Positions 35,001-47,000 are shown, counted from the stretch's first letter. The stretch is 64,000 nt of DNA from Blastomyces gilchristii SLH14081 (GCF_000003855.2 NW_003101673.1:1528778-1592777); one strand, 5' to 3'. Made by a program: numbers and translations. Notes: generated by a model from the sequence alone, not told the origin.

Positions 35001-35847
35001 TGATCTCTGATAATATGTACACTTCTGAAGAGATTGTGAACAATCATGATAAGATCTTCAGATTCAGTGTAGTTACCTGTCTGTGTAAACATTTGATCTC
35101 TCACTGCAGATCTAAGATCTGATTTTCTCTATTCTTATTAATAATGATGATTGCATCAGTGAAGCTCTTCATAGTGAATGCTTGATTCACAGTGAATGTC
35201 AATTATTGTTTAGCTTTCATCTCAGCCTGTCACTGTGTATACAAGACCTTGATCTTGTTTAGAATTCTTGTATGTGTACAGAGCTTTGATTTCAGTTCAG
35301 CAGTTTCAGCTGCTTTTCTTACTGTTTTGAGTAAACTCTCTGAGAGGTTCTGCATATCTTTCAGTTCAGGTAGCAGAGAAGAGTGTTGTTTGTATCAGCT
35401 AGAGAAGATATTTATTTCAGTGGTTTTTTGTTGATTGTATGATGTCTATCATTATATCACTGTATTGTTATATCACTATATCATTCTATTGCTATATCAT
35501 TATATCACTATATTGTTATATGATTTCTGTTATCATTGTACAACTTCGGTGGTGGCCACTCTCTCTTTTATTTCTTTGAGTGAAGAGTGGTCTTCTTTGA
35601 ATCTGGTTCACTGCTCTCATCTCTTTTCTCACACCTCATTCATTCGCATATGTCACATTCGCCTGAGCATGGAGTTTTTCCTCAACAAGTAAAGCAGCAT
35701 TAATTAGATGCTCTTCTGCTCATCACTCTTTATATGCTATCTTTTAAGATGTTCTAGAATCACACTGACATGATAACTATGAATTGCTTCATAGATGAAA
35801 TTATCATGCTCTGAAGAAGTCTGCACTTCTCATCAGTTTTTAGACAT
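32100..35847 (-). pseudogene. gypsy-2 gag, protease and RT relic, copy D
   Basis: Gag ATG at 35847, nine bases beyond the 5' LTR. Downstream on minus come a zinc-knuckle remnant (about 34290-34230), protease active site DTEA for DTGA (33911-33919, GGA to GAA) and RT with YLND for YLDD near 32350. MITE M7 interrupts between protease and RT, and the hAT element interrupts after RT. The leader carries an ATATCA/TATTG microsatellite (35440-35520). Confidence 0.78.
32864..33369 (-). mobile_element. hAT MITE, copy M7 (506 bp), least mutated
   Basis: Inverted MITE flanked by the perfect 8 bp duplication GTTCCAGC (32856-32863 and 33370-33377). The empty site is in copy E at 43090-43110. It keeps many CG, CC and GG sites (CCCGGCGGCC, GGGACCAGGACC) and is the best reference for scoring mutations in the others. 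Confidence 0.94.
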
Positions 35848-35856
35848 GCTATCAGA

Positions 35857-36035
35857 TGTGATTCAAAGATTGCTTAAGTCAGAGTATAATTACAGGCATA
35901 CACCAGCTTCTTATATATTGTAATATTGTATGCTAAATTAATTAGTGACCGCTATGACCCTCTTTACATTCATACACTAGTAGTTTGGAAGCGGCCGCGT
36001 TATTATCTGACAGTTGTACGTTCTTTCAAATCACA
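35857..36035 (-). repeat. 5' LTR of gypsy-2 copy D
   Basis: 179 bp. It keeps GCGGCCGC and GTGACCGCTATGACC blocks but the palindrome is decayed by transitions (CAGAGTATAATTACAGG). It ends next to TAGT, repeated at the far end of the element. Confidence 0.88.
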
Positions 36036-37467
36036 TAGTCAGATAAGTCTTAATATAAAATTATAATTAAAATTGTTAACTTTATATATATAGATATCTT
36101 TATATTAATATTCTCTCACATCTATATTTAGTTTTATTATATAACAGATATAAATATCTTTTAAATTATTAAATTCTGTAAGAAGTTGAGATTTTAATAA
36201 GAGAATATACTGAAGATTATAATATTTTACAACTGAAGATTTTATTATTATATAGTAATATAAACTACTGTCTATCATGACTTTCATATTATATATATTA
36301 TCAATCACAGTAGATATAAGAATTGCATTTATTATTATTTCTTCTTTAAATTATTATTATTTAATCTCTTCAAGCTTCTGTTTATAAATTTAAATAGAAG
36401 CTAATCTTTTCTCTATTTTATTAAGATATTTTTATAGTTATCTTCTGAATCTTTCTTCACTATAATGTAATTAGTATGAATAGACACTGATCTTTCTCTT
36501 AAGTGTGAAGATACATAGATTAATCAGCAGTTGAAAGCAATGTATTCTGATCAGTTACAGTTGATGCACACTTTATATTAATATTAATCAGTGACTTCTT
36601 CAGAAGTGATTTCAGAAACTCAGAAGTCTCTTTGAGCAGTGAAAACTCTTGCTTATATATAGATATTTAAGTCTACTTAATTCATAACATCTGTATCATT
36701 GTTATTCTTCAGCACAGATATATAAGTAACTGAGTTATTTCTCAGTATAGATGTGTAAGTGTAATGTCTTCTATCACTGTTCTGTATACTCTTGAGCTTG
36801 ATAAGATAATCATTTAATGTTTGAAGCTGTGTGCAGAAATCTTCATCAGTCTGATCTTTGTCTACACTTATAAAAGTCTGTAAGAGTTTGAAAGTTAATG
36901 TCTTCTTGAGCATGCTAATCTTCATTCAATTCTCTTAAGATTAATCACCTGCTTCTAGAATCTTGATGTTGAAGTCAGGAATAAATGTTATCAGAGAAGT
37001 GTTTCTCTGTCAGATACTCTGTAATCAATCTAATACTTTCTATTATATAGCAGTGTCTCAGAACAGAATATCAAGATATTTCATAATATTATCAGACATT
37101 TGCAATGCTGATTCACATGCTTTCATTCATGAATGAAACTTCTGTTTTGTATAATTCTTCAATTGTTCATTGATATATTAATCTTACTTAATTAATAAAC
37201 TGATAACATCTTCATCTACACTCAGTTTCACAAGCATTTTCATTCTTCATAATAAGTAAAGAGTGAGATTGAAAGTATTGAAATACATAGAAGTATCTAA
37301 GCATTCTTTCAGCACTTTTGTATTTAATTCTGTAAATGTTGAAATTACATGAGTTAATTGTTGAATCTCTTTATATTGAAGTTATTGAGTTGCATGCATA
37401 TCAGCTATTTATTATTATTGTAATTTCAACATTGCTCAGAGTTACTGTGACATTATATCAATGCTTG
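36036..37467 (-). pseudogene. gypsy-1 gag region and start of pol of copy C
   Basis: Minus-strand gag region between the inserts D and E. It contains an 82-codon frame (36925-36677) that is open here but broken in B. The sequence towards 36036 matches B at 46900-47010 inverted and defines the empty site for D. The part 45732-46037 on the far side of E is the start of this region next to the 5' LTR. Confidence 0.6.
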
Positions 37468-37651
37468 TGTGATTCAAAGGTTGCTTAAGCCAGCGTACGA
37501 TTACAGGCGTACGCCGGCTTATTATATATTGTAATATTGTATGCTAAATTAATTAGCAGCCGCTATGGCCCCTTTACACTTGTACATGTACACTAGTAGT
37601 TCAGAAGCAGCCGCGTTATTATTCAACAGTCATATGTTCTTCTGAATCACA
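37468..37651 (-). repeat. 3' LTR of gypsy-2 copy E
   Basis: 184 bp, TGTGATTC to GAATCACA on plus. The palindrome at 37487-37520 (AAGCCAGCGTACG, loop ATTACAGG, CGTACGCCGGCTT) has one mismatch in 13 pairs. A GCCGCTATGGCCCC block follows. Well preserved. Confidence 0.92.
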
Positions 37652-37958
37652 TTCTCCCCCATCAGATTCAGTCACACTCATGTGACCATGTCATACACCC
37701 TAGCTTCATGTGGATTAGCTCGCCACTAGTGTTTCACGATTGTGTAGTCTATCCCTGATTCAGCTAGTGTCTTATGTATGCTCTCACAAAGAAACTTTCA
37801 CTATATTACATCACTCATTCACTAACTTTTCTCATTCTTCAATCATCATCTTCATCATTGTCATCATTGAATGCTATCATCTCATTCAAGATTTCTATTC
37901 CTTCTTCTGTTCAACTCTTTTCATCTATTCATCTATCATATCATATGTGTTTCTGGTG

Positions 37959-39631
37959 ATGGCCTCTCATTCTCATAAGAAGTATTCTCATAGTGCTCAT
38001 ACTGAGCAGTTCATTAGCAGTAAGTATAATATGTTATGAAATGTGATCAGAACTTGTTTATCTTCTAACAATTGTCAGAATAATGTATTATCATGAATGA
38101 TATATCTTCTTCACCTTCTTATACACTCTCAATCATTTCCTTCTCAGTGAGTTTCTGATTGTGTTTTCTGACATGATTTTATATGAATGCAGATGCTGAT
38201 ATATTGTTTTTATTTATGTAGAATCTTTACATGTTGACAGATCTGTATCTGCTGATAATAGTGAACCTGATATTAAATCATTGATTGAGAACTTGAAGAA
38301 TGTGATAATGAAGAAATTGTCTGTGTTATATGTAGCTGAGTCTTCTGTGTTCTCTCTTGCCTCTTCTGCTGCTTCTTTCTCTGCTGCTCTTCTCTCTGTC
38401 TCTTTCTCTGCCACTCTTCAATCTTCTACACTTGTCTCTATGTCTGATTCTTTCACTCCTGCTACCTCTGTTCTCATAATCCCTGATTTTACTATCTCTG
38501 CTTTTGTTATCAGCTCTTCCTGTTTCAAGAAGATGTTGTATAGACTTAATAAATCATATTTCTCAGTATGTATACTTCTGCTCTTCTTACTGATTCTCAG
38601 AATGATTTATTATATGAAGACTGTGTATGATATGACTATCTAAAGCTCAGTCATGAATGCTTATTATTATATTTATTTTAAATATTTATAATAAGACAAT
38701 CATTTATTTATATCAGAGAATTACTCTCTCTCTTAACAGTGTCTAGATTGTAAGTCTTTTCATTTTTCATCTTTTCTTTTTAACACTGATTTTTCTATTC
38801 TTAGAAGAAATTATTATAAGTTTTACTATACATGAAGTTGTAGTATTCACAGATATCAAGAAGCTTTTCATAACTATAAAGTTCAATATTATGAGAATAT
38901 CTGCTCTAATGAATTTCTTCAGAATAATAGATCTGTATTAGCCTATTCTCTGACATCTATCATTCAACTTCATGATGCAGGTAAAAGATATCTGTGTTTT
39001 CAGAAATGAGAATGCAGATGTCATACTCTTTTACACTCACAGATGTGAGGCTTGTATGCCTTGTCTGAGATGTTATTATGAGAATGAGCTGTTCACACAC
39101 TGTGTTCTACTTTCTGTATTCTCTCATGTCTCTCTCTCTCTTTCTGAGGAGCCTTATATGTGTTGTAATTATGTGTACAATTGTAAGATCAGTGAGTGTT
39201 CATTCAGTAATTGTTATCTCTGCTTTTACAGTTTTGTATATTAATAATAGTTCTTAGTTACTTCAGCATCAGAGATCATTTTAATCAAAGATGATAACAC
39301 TGCTGAGACTACTCTCTTCTGCTCTTAAGTTTCTTTCATCACTTTCTCTTTCTTCTCTGCAGAGAAGGTTATGCACACACTGAGTTGTAAGTGTTCAGCC
39401 CTGAGTGACTCTTATCATTCATTCAGTTCTGCATCTTCTTCTTTTGTTTCTTCTGTCTCTGTCTTCTCTGTTCTAGCTTCTGGTTCTGCAGGTCTCATGC
39501 TCTTCTTCAATTTTTCTATGTGTATGTGTATACTTTTCTATATTGGCATTTCAGTCAATCTTGTGATAAATGACATTAATGTCATACACAGAGTGATAGA
39601 GGCATTGAAGACATGCATGATGTTATTGTGA
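37959..39631 (+). pseudogene. antisense, probably spliced gene inside gypsy-2 copy E
   Basis: Counterpart of 21905-23584. It starts ATG 37959 (MASHSHKKYSHSAHTEQ) and has the same intron-like breaks. Shared open frames: 38281-38643 (120 codons, the same length as in D), 38800-39244 with the Cys cluster (EACMPCLRC, LFTHC, MCCNY, ECSF) and 39371-39631. Most differences between D and E are C-to-T or G-to-A, yet the plus frames remain open. Its promoter would lie at or just inside the 3' LTR. Function is unknown. The overlapping Glu-rich minus frame (38414-38214) is probably a shadow but cannot be excluded. Confidence 0.55.
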
Positions 39632-39649
39632 GAGTGGCTTGTGACCCTC

Positions 39650-41700
39650 GAATCTCTTGTGAATCTTGAGTTTTGAGATTTCCTTTGTTTTTGATGTTTT
39701 TCAGGTGATGTGGTGTTGGAAATAGATTAAATGTGTGATGTATGAAAATGAATGAGATATGTATGATAACATTTATCTTTTACTGCTGACTCTTACAGTT
39801 GATGATCAATTCATTATCTCTTTTCTTTTCTTACACTTTTTCTTTATCTACTAGTTATTACTCTTACACAATCTCTATATAATACAGCATTCAGTGACTA
39901 GGTTCAGCAGCTTTTAGCTTTTGTAATTCTGTCTCATGCATTATACTGTCTCTCTTCACCTGCTCAGATCACTACAGTGAATGACTCATTGAAACTAATC
40001 TTGCTCAATCTCTGAGTGTTCTCAGAGGTTAAGATGGCTTGATCTCACACATCTGCAGATGTTTCAGATAGTTTGTCCTCTGTGATCTCTGTGATTGAAC
40101 TGGTGTAAACAGTTGAATCTAACTCTGAATTTCTTTTTCTTCTGTGATCTGACTCATGTGTAAGTCTGCTGCTTTGAGATCACTCTTTGCTATGTTATGC
40201 TCACTGTCTGTGATATGTTATCATACAATCAGCTACAGTCTCATCACTTATTGAAGTGTGATATTTACCTGATTTCTTCATTTCTTCTCATTCTTTTCTT
40301 ATAATTATGAAAAGATCAGAATAAGTGAGATCATCTGATTTATAAGTATCTATGATTTCTCTTACTTTGTAAGACTTTTCAATTATAAGCTTCTTCTTTT
40401 TCAATACTAACAATAGTGCTGTGAATAACTATAATTCACTCAGGTCTTGCATCTTTGCTTCTATAAGTCATGAATCATTGATTAAGTTGTGTAAGATCTG
40501 TTTCTCTGATTCTTTCAATGTGTACATTCTCAGAGAATGTGATTTAAGTATCTTATATGACTTAAATCATCTAGATTGAAACTTCTCAGAACTCTCATTG
40601 TGTATGAGAACTCATGTTCTTATCTTGAGACTCAATTTCTTAATAAGTGAGTCTCATATTCTTTTTAATTGAATTGCTTGATTCAGGAGTAACTTGTTAG
40701 CTTTTATGTGTGTGTGACTAATCTCTTTCAATCTTGGTTTTATATCTGCAACTGTTATATCTGTGACTGTTGTATCTGCAGCTGCTGTTTTCTCTTTCAT
40801 CTTTTCTGAAGCATTTTCTGGGATGCGCGGATGCAATTCATACAACAGATAGAATGATGAATGCTTGAAGACTGCATACTGTCAAATCTGTGTGATCAGT
40901 AGTGCCTGTCTGAGATATTCATTTCATAGTCTTATAGACTTACTCACTAGATATTTCATCAGCATGTTGCTCAAGATTTCATTCAAGTGTTTCATCTTCT
41001 CATTCATCCGTGAATGATATGATGTTGTTCTATAATGTCTTGTCTGTAACTGGCTCATGAAATGCCTCACTGCTTCTTCTATGAGGTTTGCATCATTATC
41101 AGTTAGAATCTCATGTGGCATTTCATAGTTAACATAGATCTCATTATATAGAAACTTTGTCATCATCTTCTCTGTTGCCTCTGAAACTGCTTTCACGACT
41201 GGCCAGCCAGTAGTGTAATCAATAGCAGTGATTATTCATTGATTTTCATTTGATGTTTACAGTAATATGTCTATGAGATTCACTCTTCATTGTTTAAACA
41301 GTTGTATCATACACTTTATCTGATATTGTACTTTCTTGTGTTCTAACCCTTTCTTAGATTCTTTCATAACCTGGTAATTCAGGCACTTGTGAGTGTATAT
41401 CTGAATATCCTCAGTCATGCTTGATCAGTATACTCTTGATTCAAGTACACTTATGAGTTCAGAGCTTTTTAAGTGACTGAATTCCTTATGCATATGAGTT
41501 ATCAAGTCATATCTAAATGAAGATTCTAGATAGAGAGCTTCTACATATTCTAAATTGTGATAAAGCACAATGTCATTTTTCAATTTCTTCAGCTTGAAGT
41601 TCAGAAGTATCTCTTCTACTACTTTCACAAGATACTTATTATTCAACATCTTATCATTCTTCAAGTAAGAGATCATGATGTTCATTCATTCTGATTCCTT
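39650..41700 (-). pseudogene. gypsy-2 integrase and pol C-terminus, copy E
   Basis: H2C2 zinc region in 41685-41425 (ITHMHKEFSHLKSSELIS), with one of the CxxC cysteines now Tyr (CLNYQV). The DDE core lies in 41196-40924 (PHEILTDNDANLIEEAVRHF, the second catalytic Asp). An Ala/Thr-rich stretch (40800-40730) is shorter than in D. Then a GPF-like module and the end of pol near 39650. The protein would join element cDNA to chromosomal DNA. Confidence 0.8.
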
Positions 41701-43400
41701 GCATTTCCTCAGCACATTTAATGTGAATGTCTCTTGTGCCTGATTTGCAGAACTCTCACTCATGAACTCAGATCTGCAACTGATTGTGTCAGATATCACA
41801 GTGTCTGATTCTTTTTGATATTTGATATGAAGATTATATGCTTGAAACTCTGAGATTCAATGTGCTAAGTGTTTGAAAGGTTTTATTATTAATTATAGAT
41901 AGATGAGACTTTCATAATCTGTGATCACTGTTGTTGTATGCCTGTTGTTGATATATCTATCTCACAATGCCAGTGTGTGCTTGATTACTAGCAATTTCTT
42001 TTCATATACTGAGTAATTGAGCTCAGTGCCTGATAGTTTTCTATCATCATATATCATCAGATGCAGCTTGCTGTTCTTACTTATCTGTAGAAGAGCATCT
42101 CTGATAGCTCATTCAGATGCATCTGTCTTGATATAGAAAGGTTTATCATAATCTGATTGAATAAGTACTGAGAATGTTGTTACACATTCTCTCAGTGTGA
42201 GAAAAGCCTCTTCACATACAGTATTTCAGATGATTGAATGAAACTTCTTCTTTTACAGATTTGTATCTGTTTCTCTTAAGAGCTCTGAGAGTGATGCAGA
42301 TATTTATATGAAATTCTTGATGAACCTGCAGTAGTATGAGATCAACTTAAGAAACTGTTATACATGATGTATATTTCTTAACTGCAGTCAATTTACTATA
42401 ACATTTAATTTCTCTGAGATGAGATGTATACAGTCATCACTCACTACATATTCTATGAACTTCAACTCTTCTATTTCAAACACACACTTGATTGATTTAA
42501 TATAGAGCTTATGCTCTGTCAGAGTTGTAAGCACTTCATTAAGATACTTCAGATGTTTATTATATGAGTTTGAAAAGACTAGAATATCATTGAGATATAT
42601 AAGATATGAGATCTCATTCTGTTTATGAAGAATCATATTCATCATTATTTGAAAGATGATGAGTGCATTTATCAGACTGAATAACATTATCAGGAATTTA
42701 AACTTCTCTCATTGCATATTAAATATAGTTCATGAGACTGACAGTTTGTCTATACAGATCTGTCAGTATTCTGAGAGAAGATTAATCTTTGATAGATATC
42801 AGGTATTTCTGACTGTATTCAACTGTTGTTGAATCTATAACAGTGAATATTCATTCTTGATTGTAAGCTTATTAAGTACTTGATAATTGATACACATCTG
42901 TCACTTCTCACTTGTCTTTTTCATGAATAGAACTGAAAAGTCTCACACACTTGATAAGAATTGTATGAGATCACATTCTAGAAGATTGATAATCTGATGC
43001 TTCTGTTCTTCAAGATATGTTTGTGACAGAGAGTATGTATTCTGATTGACTGGTTTTATATTCTCTGTGTCAATCTCATGTACAAATTCTTATTCCAGTG
43101 ACAATTTCAGTGAAAGATCTGTTTAAAAGATCTTTTCATACTTCTTCAGAAGCTTCTTCATATGCTTGTTCTTCTGTATATCTTTTATCTTGATTTTCTC
43201 TGCTTCTGAGTCCTGTATGATATACAGAATGCTTTTAAATGAGGTCTTGTAAATCATTCTCTTTGCTTGTTGATGTGTAAGCAGATTTAACCCTTCTATA
43301 TCAGAGACATGAAATGTTCTTCTCATATCAGTTGATAGAATTGTATGAATCATTTTCTTTCTATTAATCAACTGTATATAACATGTATATTATTGAATCT
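41701..43400 (-). pseudogene. gypsy-2 RT and RNase H relic, copy E
   Basis: The open frame 42687-42388 contains SYLIYLNDILVFSNSYNKHL, the RT catalytic block with YLND for YLDD, followed by the connection residues KLYIKSIKCVFE. The fingers region is in 43371-43123 and below. RNase H lies from about 42330 to 41690. The Asp-to-Asn change alone would inactivate the enzyme. Confidence 0.8.
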
Positions 43401-45538
43401 GTGAATTGAATCTTTGAAATCAATTGAGTCTGAGAATAAGATCATATTTCATGTTCTACAGCTCTCATGCTTAAATATAGCAAGATCATTCTTTAAAGTG
43501 CAAGAGAACTCTTACTTTTATAAGTGATATCAAATATCAGTTATCAGATAATCTTATGTATTAGAGATTCTTCACTCAGTGAACCTCTTTCAATCTTTGA
43601 ATTATATAATTATCAAAATATTGTGTAGAAGCTTCTGTGTTCACTAACACTTTTACAGTCATCTCTCAATTCTTACTCAAGTGTTCTCTATACATTAACA
43701 TTTCAGGTCTCAAGGTATTGAGATGAGTATTCACTTCATTCTTACCTGCACCTCAGTCAGAAGTCTGCTTTCTCTTAATATTTACAGAATTCAGAGAATC
43801 ATCTAATACAGACATCTCTTTCACTTTGAAGACTTTTTATAGAATATCAGTGAGTATCTCTGAGCTCACTGATTCTGCTAGTTTTTTAACTCTCTTGCTT
43901 CTCTTGACTGTGCATGCTGAATACAATCTTTTGTATCATGATTTTAATATCTGTAGTTAAAGCAAGCTTGATGCTTGTAATATCAAGATTTTCACTCAGA
44001 GAATCTCTTTTTCAGAGAATTCAGTGCTTTAGTAATGATATTCAGATCTAGATTCATTGCATTCAGATGTATAACTTGTATTATAGAAGTCTGATTATTT
44101 ATTCTCTGCTGAGACATACTTAATTGCAGTATTTTCTATCATAATTGACTTACTTATTCTCATATAATGTGAATGTTGTATACTTTCTTCACTGTGTCTG
44201 ACTATGAGATTAAGCATTTTCATTTCACTCTTAACTCAGATGTAAGATCATGAATAAAGATCTGTAACTAGAAAGATGTTAAAAGCTCTCCATTCAATGT
44301 GAGATAGTATAAACTGAAGTATATAAAGTATGATATAAGATTACTTACTTATCTACACTCAGTGAAATGTTTATAATACTTGTCTTATATATTCACTTTC
44401 TCAAAGTTATATAAGATTCATTTGAAAAACTCATTTCATGTTCATGAGAATGAATATCACTCTGAGTCTGTGAGATTCATCTTTTTATCAGTTATTTATA
44501 ATGACTTTGCTTTTCTGTGTAGAAATATAGCAGATCTTAAGACTTATTAAAATTCTGTTAACTGTCTATCTGTGAGTTCACATTCAATCTGATAATATGA
44601 TTGTATCTGACTTAGTCAGCTGATTACAGTATTATTTTTTTAATTGCTATTAAAGCTTAGTAACTCTGACAGATCTCTCAGCTTAATATATCTTATACTT
44701 GAATTCTTATTCTGTACAGTGATCTCTGATGATGTGTACACTTCTGAAGAGATTATGAATGATTATGATGAGATCTTCAGATTCAGTGTAGTTATCTATC
44801 TGTATAAATATTCAATCTTCTGCTGCAGGCCTAAGATCTGGTTTTCTCTATTCTTATTAATAATGATAATTGCATCAGTGAAGCTCTTCATAGTAAATAC
44901 TTAATCTGCAGTGAATGTCAATTGTTGTTTGACTTCTGTCTCAGCCTGTCACTGTGTATGCAAGACCTTGATCTTATTTAGAATTCTTGTACATGTACAA
45001 AGCTTCAATTTTAGTTCAGTGATTTTAACTGCTTTTCTTACTGCTTCAAGTAAATCCTCTGAGAGATTCTGTATATCTTCCAGTTCAGGTAGCAGAGAAG
45101 AATGTTGTTCATATCAGCTAGAGAAGATATTCATTTCAGTGGTTTCTTATTAATCATATGATGTCTATTATTATATCACTGTATTGTTATATTGCTATTG
45201 TTATATAATTTCTGTTATCATTGTATGACTCCGGTGGTGGCCACCCCTCTCTTTTTATCCTTCTTTTGAGTAGGGAGTGAACTTCTTTAAATCTGATTCA
45301 CTGCTCTCATTCTCTTTCTCACATCTCATCTGTTCACATACATGGTATTTGCCTGGGCATGGAGTTTTCCCTCAACAAGTGAAGCAGTATTAATCAGATG
45401 CTCTTCTACTCACTGTTCTTTGTATACTATCTTTTTGAGATGTTCTAGGACTACACTGGCATGATAACTATGAATCACTTCATAGATAGAATTATCACAC
45501 TCTGAAGAAGCCTGTGCTTCTCACTGGTTTTTAGACAT
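43401..45538 (-). pseudogene. gypsy-2 gag and protease relic, copy E
   Basis: Gag starts at ATG 45538, nine bases past the LTR, with TGA replacing Trp at several points within the first 60 codons. A CX2CX4HX4C zinc knuckle is recognisable near 43985-43940, with one Cys changed to Tyr. The protease active site reads NTEA for DTGA (43641-43633). Gag would form the particle and the knuckle would bind RNA. The small gap between LTR and ATG leaves no room for a standard primer-binding site outside gag. Confidence 0.75.
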
Positions 45539-45547
45539 GCTATCAGA

Positions 45548-45731
45548 TGTGATTCAAAGGTTGCTTAAGCCAGTGTATGATTACAGGCATATGCTGGCTT
45601 ATTATATATTGTAATATTGTATGCTAAATTAATTAGCAGCTGCTATGACCCCTTTACACTTGTACACGTACGCTAGTAGTTCGGAAGCAGCCGCGTTATT
45701 ATCCGACGGTCGTACATTCTTCCGAACCACA
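45548..45731 (-). repeat. 5' LTR of gypsy-2 copy E
   Basis: 184 bp, ending CCGAACCACA on plus. The outer third is almost unmutated (CGTACGCTAGTAGTTCGGAAG, CCGACGGTCG), while the palindrome is decayed (CAGTGTATG/CATATGCTGG). The inner edge is followed after nine bases by the gag ATG on minus. Confidence 0.92.
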
Positions 45732-46037
45732 CTTGCATTTAAAGGTTTCATATTATTATTAGACATGATTATATCAATTATCAGATATATAATCATATTC
45801 TCATATATCTGAGTATCAGAACTCTCAGGTCTTTTGCTGATATTCTCTTATAAGATCTTACTCTCTTTGTAAGATCTTGCTACAGAGTCAGAGTGACTGA
45901 TGAGTAAGCTTTTATCTGAGAACTTAGTATCTACTTAACTGTTTAACTGTTTCTCTATTTCTTATGTGTTATTATGTGTTCAGATATCTCTCAATAAATA
46001 ATTGTTTCTAATGAGAATATGATGAATGTTTTTATAG

Positions 46038-46384
46038 TATAAGAAGTCTACACTGAATAGATTGATATAATATTGATAGATCTTATATAACAAAGATAAA
46101 AATGTTAGAGAAGAAAAGAAAGAGAAAGTGTGAGAATCAGTGATTGAGGTGGATACTTATATGTGTATGTGGTGGTGTACGCGGTGAAGCTTCGGAGTGG
46201 AAGAATATACACGCGTTCATAACGGCCGAGGATCAGTGATTGAAACATACACGTTCATGACGGCTGAGAATCGGTGATCGGGAAATGACCGAGAATCAGA
46301 GCGTACGTGTTTGAGAGTGGAACAGAAGAATCTATGAAGTGTAACAGAATAGTCTATATGATTGATCAGGCGCAGCCCGCCACA
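46038..46384 (-). repeat. 5' LTR of gypsy-1 copy C (347 bp), lightly mutated
   Basis: Ends in GCGCAGCCCGCCACA on plus and retains many CG and GG sites (CGGCCGAGG, CGGTGATCGGG, GTACGCGG). It is the best template for the gypsy-1 LTR. The doubled unit of about 39 bp sits at about 46211-46290. Promoter elements could not be assigned. Confidence 0.85.
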
Positions 46385-47000
46385 AATATCTATACATAAG
46401 CAAGAGTCTCTGCTGTCTGAACAGACTTTCAAGTTTCTGAGATCACTTTCAAAGAAGTCACTGATTGATGTCAATGAGAAGTATGTATCAACTGTAACTA
46501 ATCAGAGCATATTACTTTCAACTGCTAATCAGTCTATATATCTTCTCATTCAAAGAATGAATCAATGTCTGTTCATATCAATCACATTATATTAAAGAAA
46601 GATTCAGAAGATAACTATAAGAATATTCTAATAAAACAGAGAAAAGATTAGTTTCTATTCAAATTTATAAATAGAAGCTTGAAGAGATCAGATAATAATA
46701 ATTTAAAGAGAAAATAATAATAAATACAATTCTTATATCTACTATGATTAATAATATGTATAATATGAAAGTTATGATAGACAGCAGTCTATATTACTAT
46801 GTAATGATAAAATCTTCAGTTATAAGATATTATAATCTTTAGTATATTCTCTGATTAAAACTCTGACTTCTTATAGAATTTAATGATTCAAAAGATATTT
46901 ATATCTATTATATGATAAAACTAAATATAGATGTGAGAGAATATTAATATAAAGATATCTATATATACAAGATTGATAATCTCAATTATAATTTTATATT
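46385..47000 (+). pseudogene. gypsy-1 gag region of copy B, right part
   Basis: Resumes copy B after copy C at the AATAT repeat. It aligns with 51890-52235 of copy A until A ends. No domain is recognised. Position suggests the end of gag or the protease region. Confidence 0.55.

Larger units (their letters stand above)
21419..36035 (-). mobile_element. gypsy-2 retrotransposon copy D with hAT and MITE inserts
   Basis: LTRs of 179 bp at 21419-21597 (3') and 35857-36035 (5') with ends TGTGATTC and the corresponding inverted terminus. The target repeat is TAGT (21415-21418 and 36036-36039); the uninterrupted site exists in copy B near 46985-47005. Without the 5.75 kb hAT and the 506 bp MITE it is about 8.34 kb, close to E's 8.26 kb. 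On minus: gag, protease, RT, RNase H, integrase. A convergent plus-strand gene lies between pol and the 3' LTR. Confidence 0.9.
37468..45731 (-). mobile_element. gypsy-2 retrotransposon copy E, uninterrupted, 8264 bp
   Basis: Complete element with two 184 bp LTRs (37468-37651 and 45548-45731), flanked by the 4 bp repeat CTTG (37464-37467 and 45732-45735). On minus: gag from 45538, protease, RT, RNase H, integrase, pol end near 39650. On plus, facing pol: a second gene 37959-39631. No transposon interrupts it, so it is the reference for the family. Coding frames are broken mainly by TGA for Trp. Confidence 0.93.
17792..46384 (-). mobile_element. gypsy-1 retrotransposon copy C, reverse, complete but nested
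   Basis: LTRs of 347 bp at 17792-18138 (3') and 46038-46384 (5') are flanked by AATAT at 17787-17791 and 46385-46389. On the minus strand: 5' LTR, leader and gag 46037-45732 and 37467-36036, pol 21418-18139, 3' LTR. Gypsy-2 copies D and E are inserted in it. Without them it is about 5.7 kb. The 5' LTR is much less mutated than the 3' LTR (GCGCAGCCCGCCACA against GTGCAGTCTGTCACA). Confidence 0.88.

Noticed and set aside
35440..35530. CRISPR-like or tandem regulatory array
   Set aside because: Irregular ATATCA/TATTG units without conserved spacers; it is a decayed microsatellite in the gypsy-2 gag leader, also seen at 45165, 54490 and 55580.
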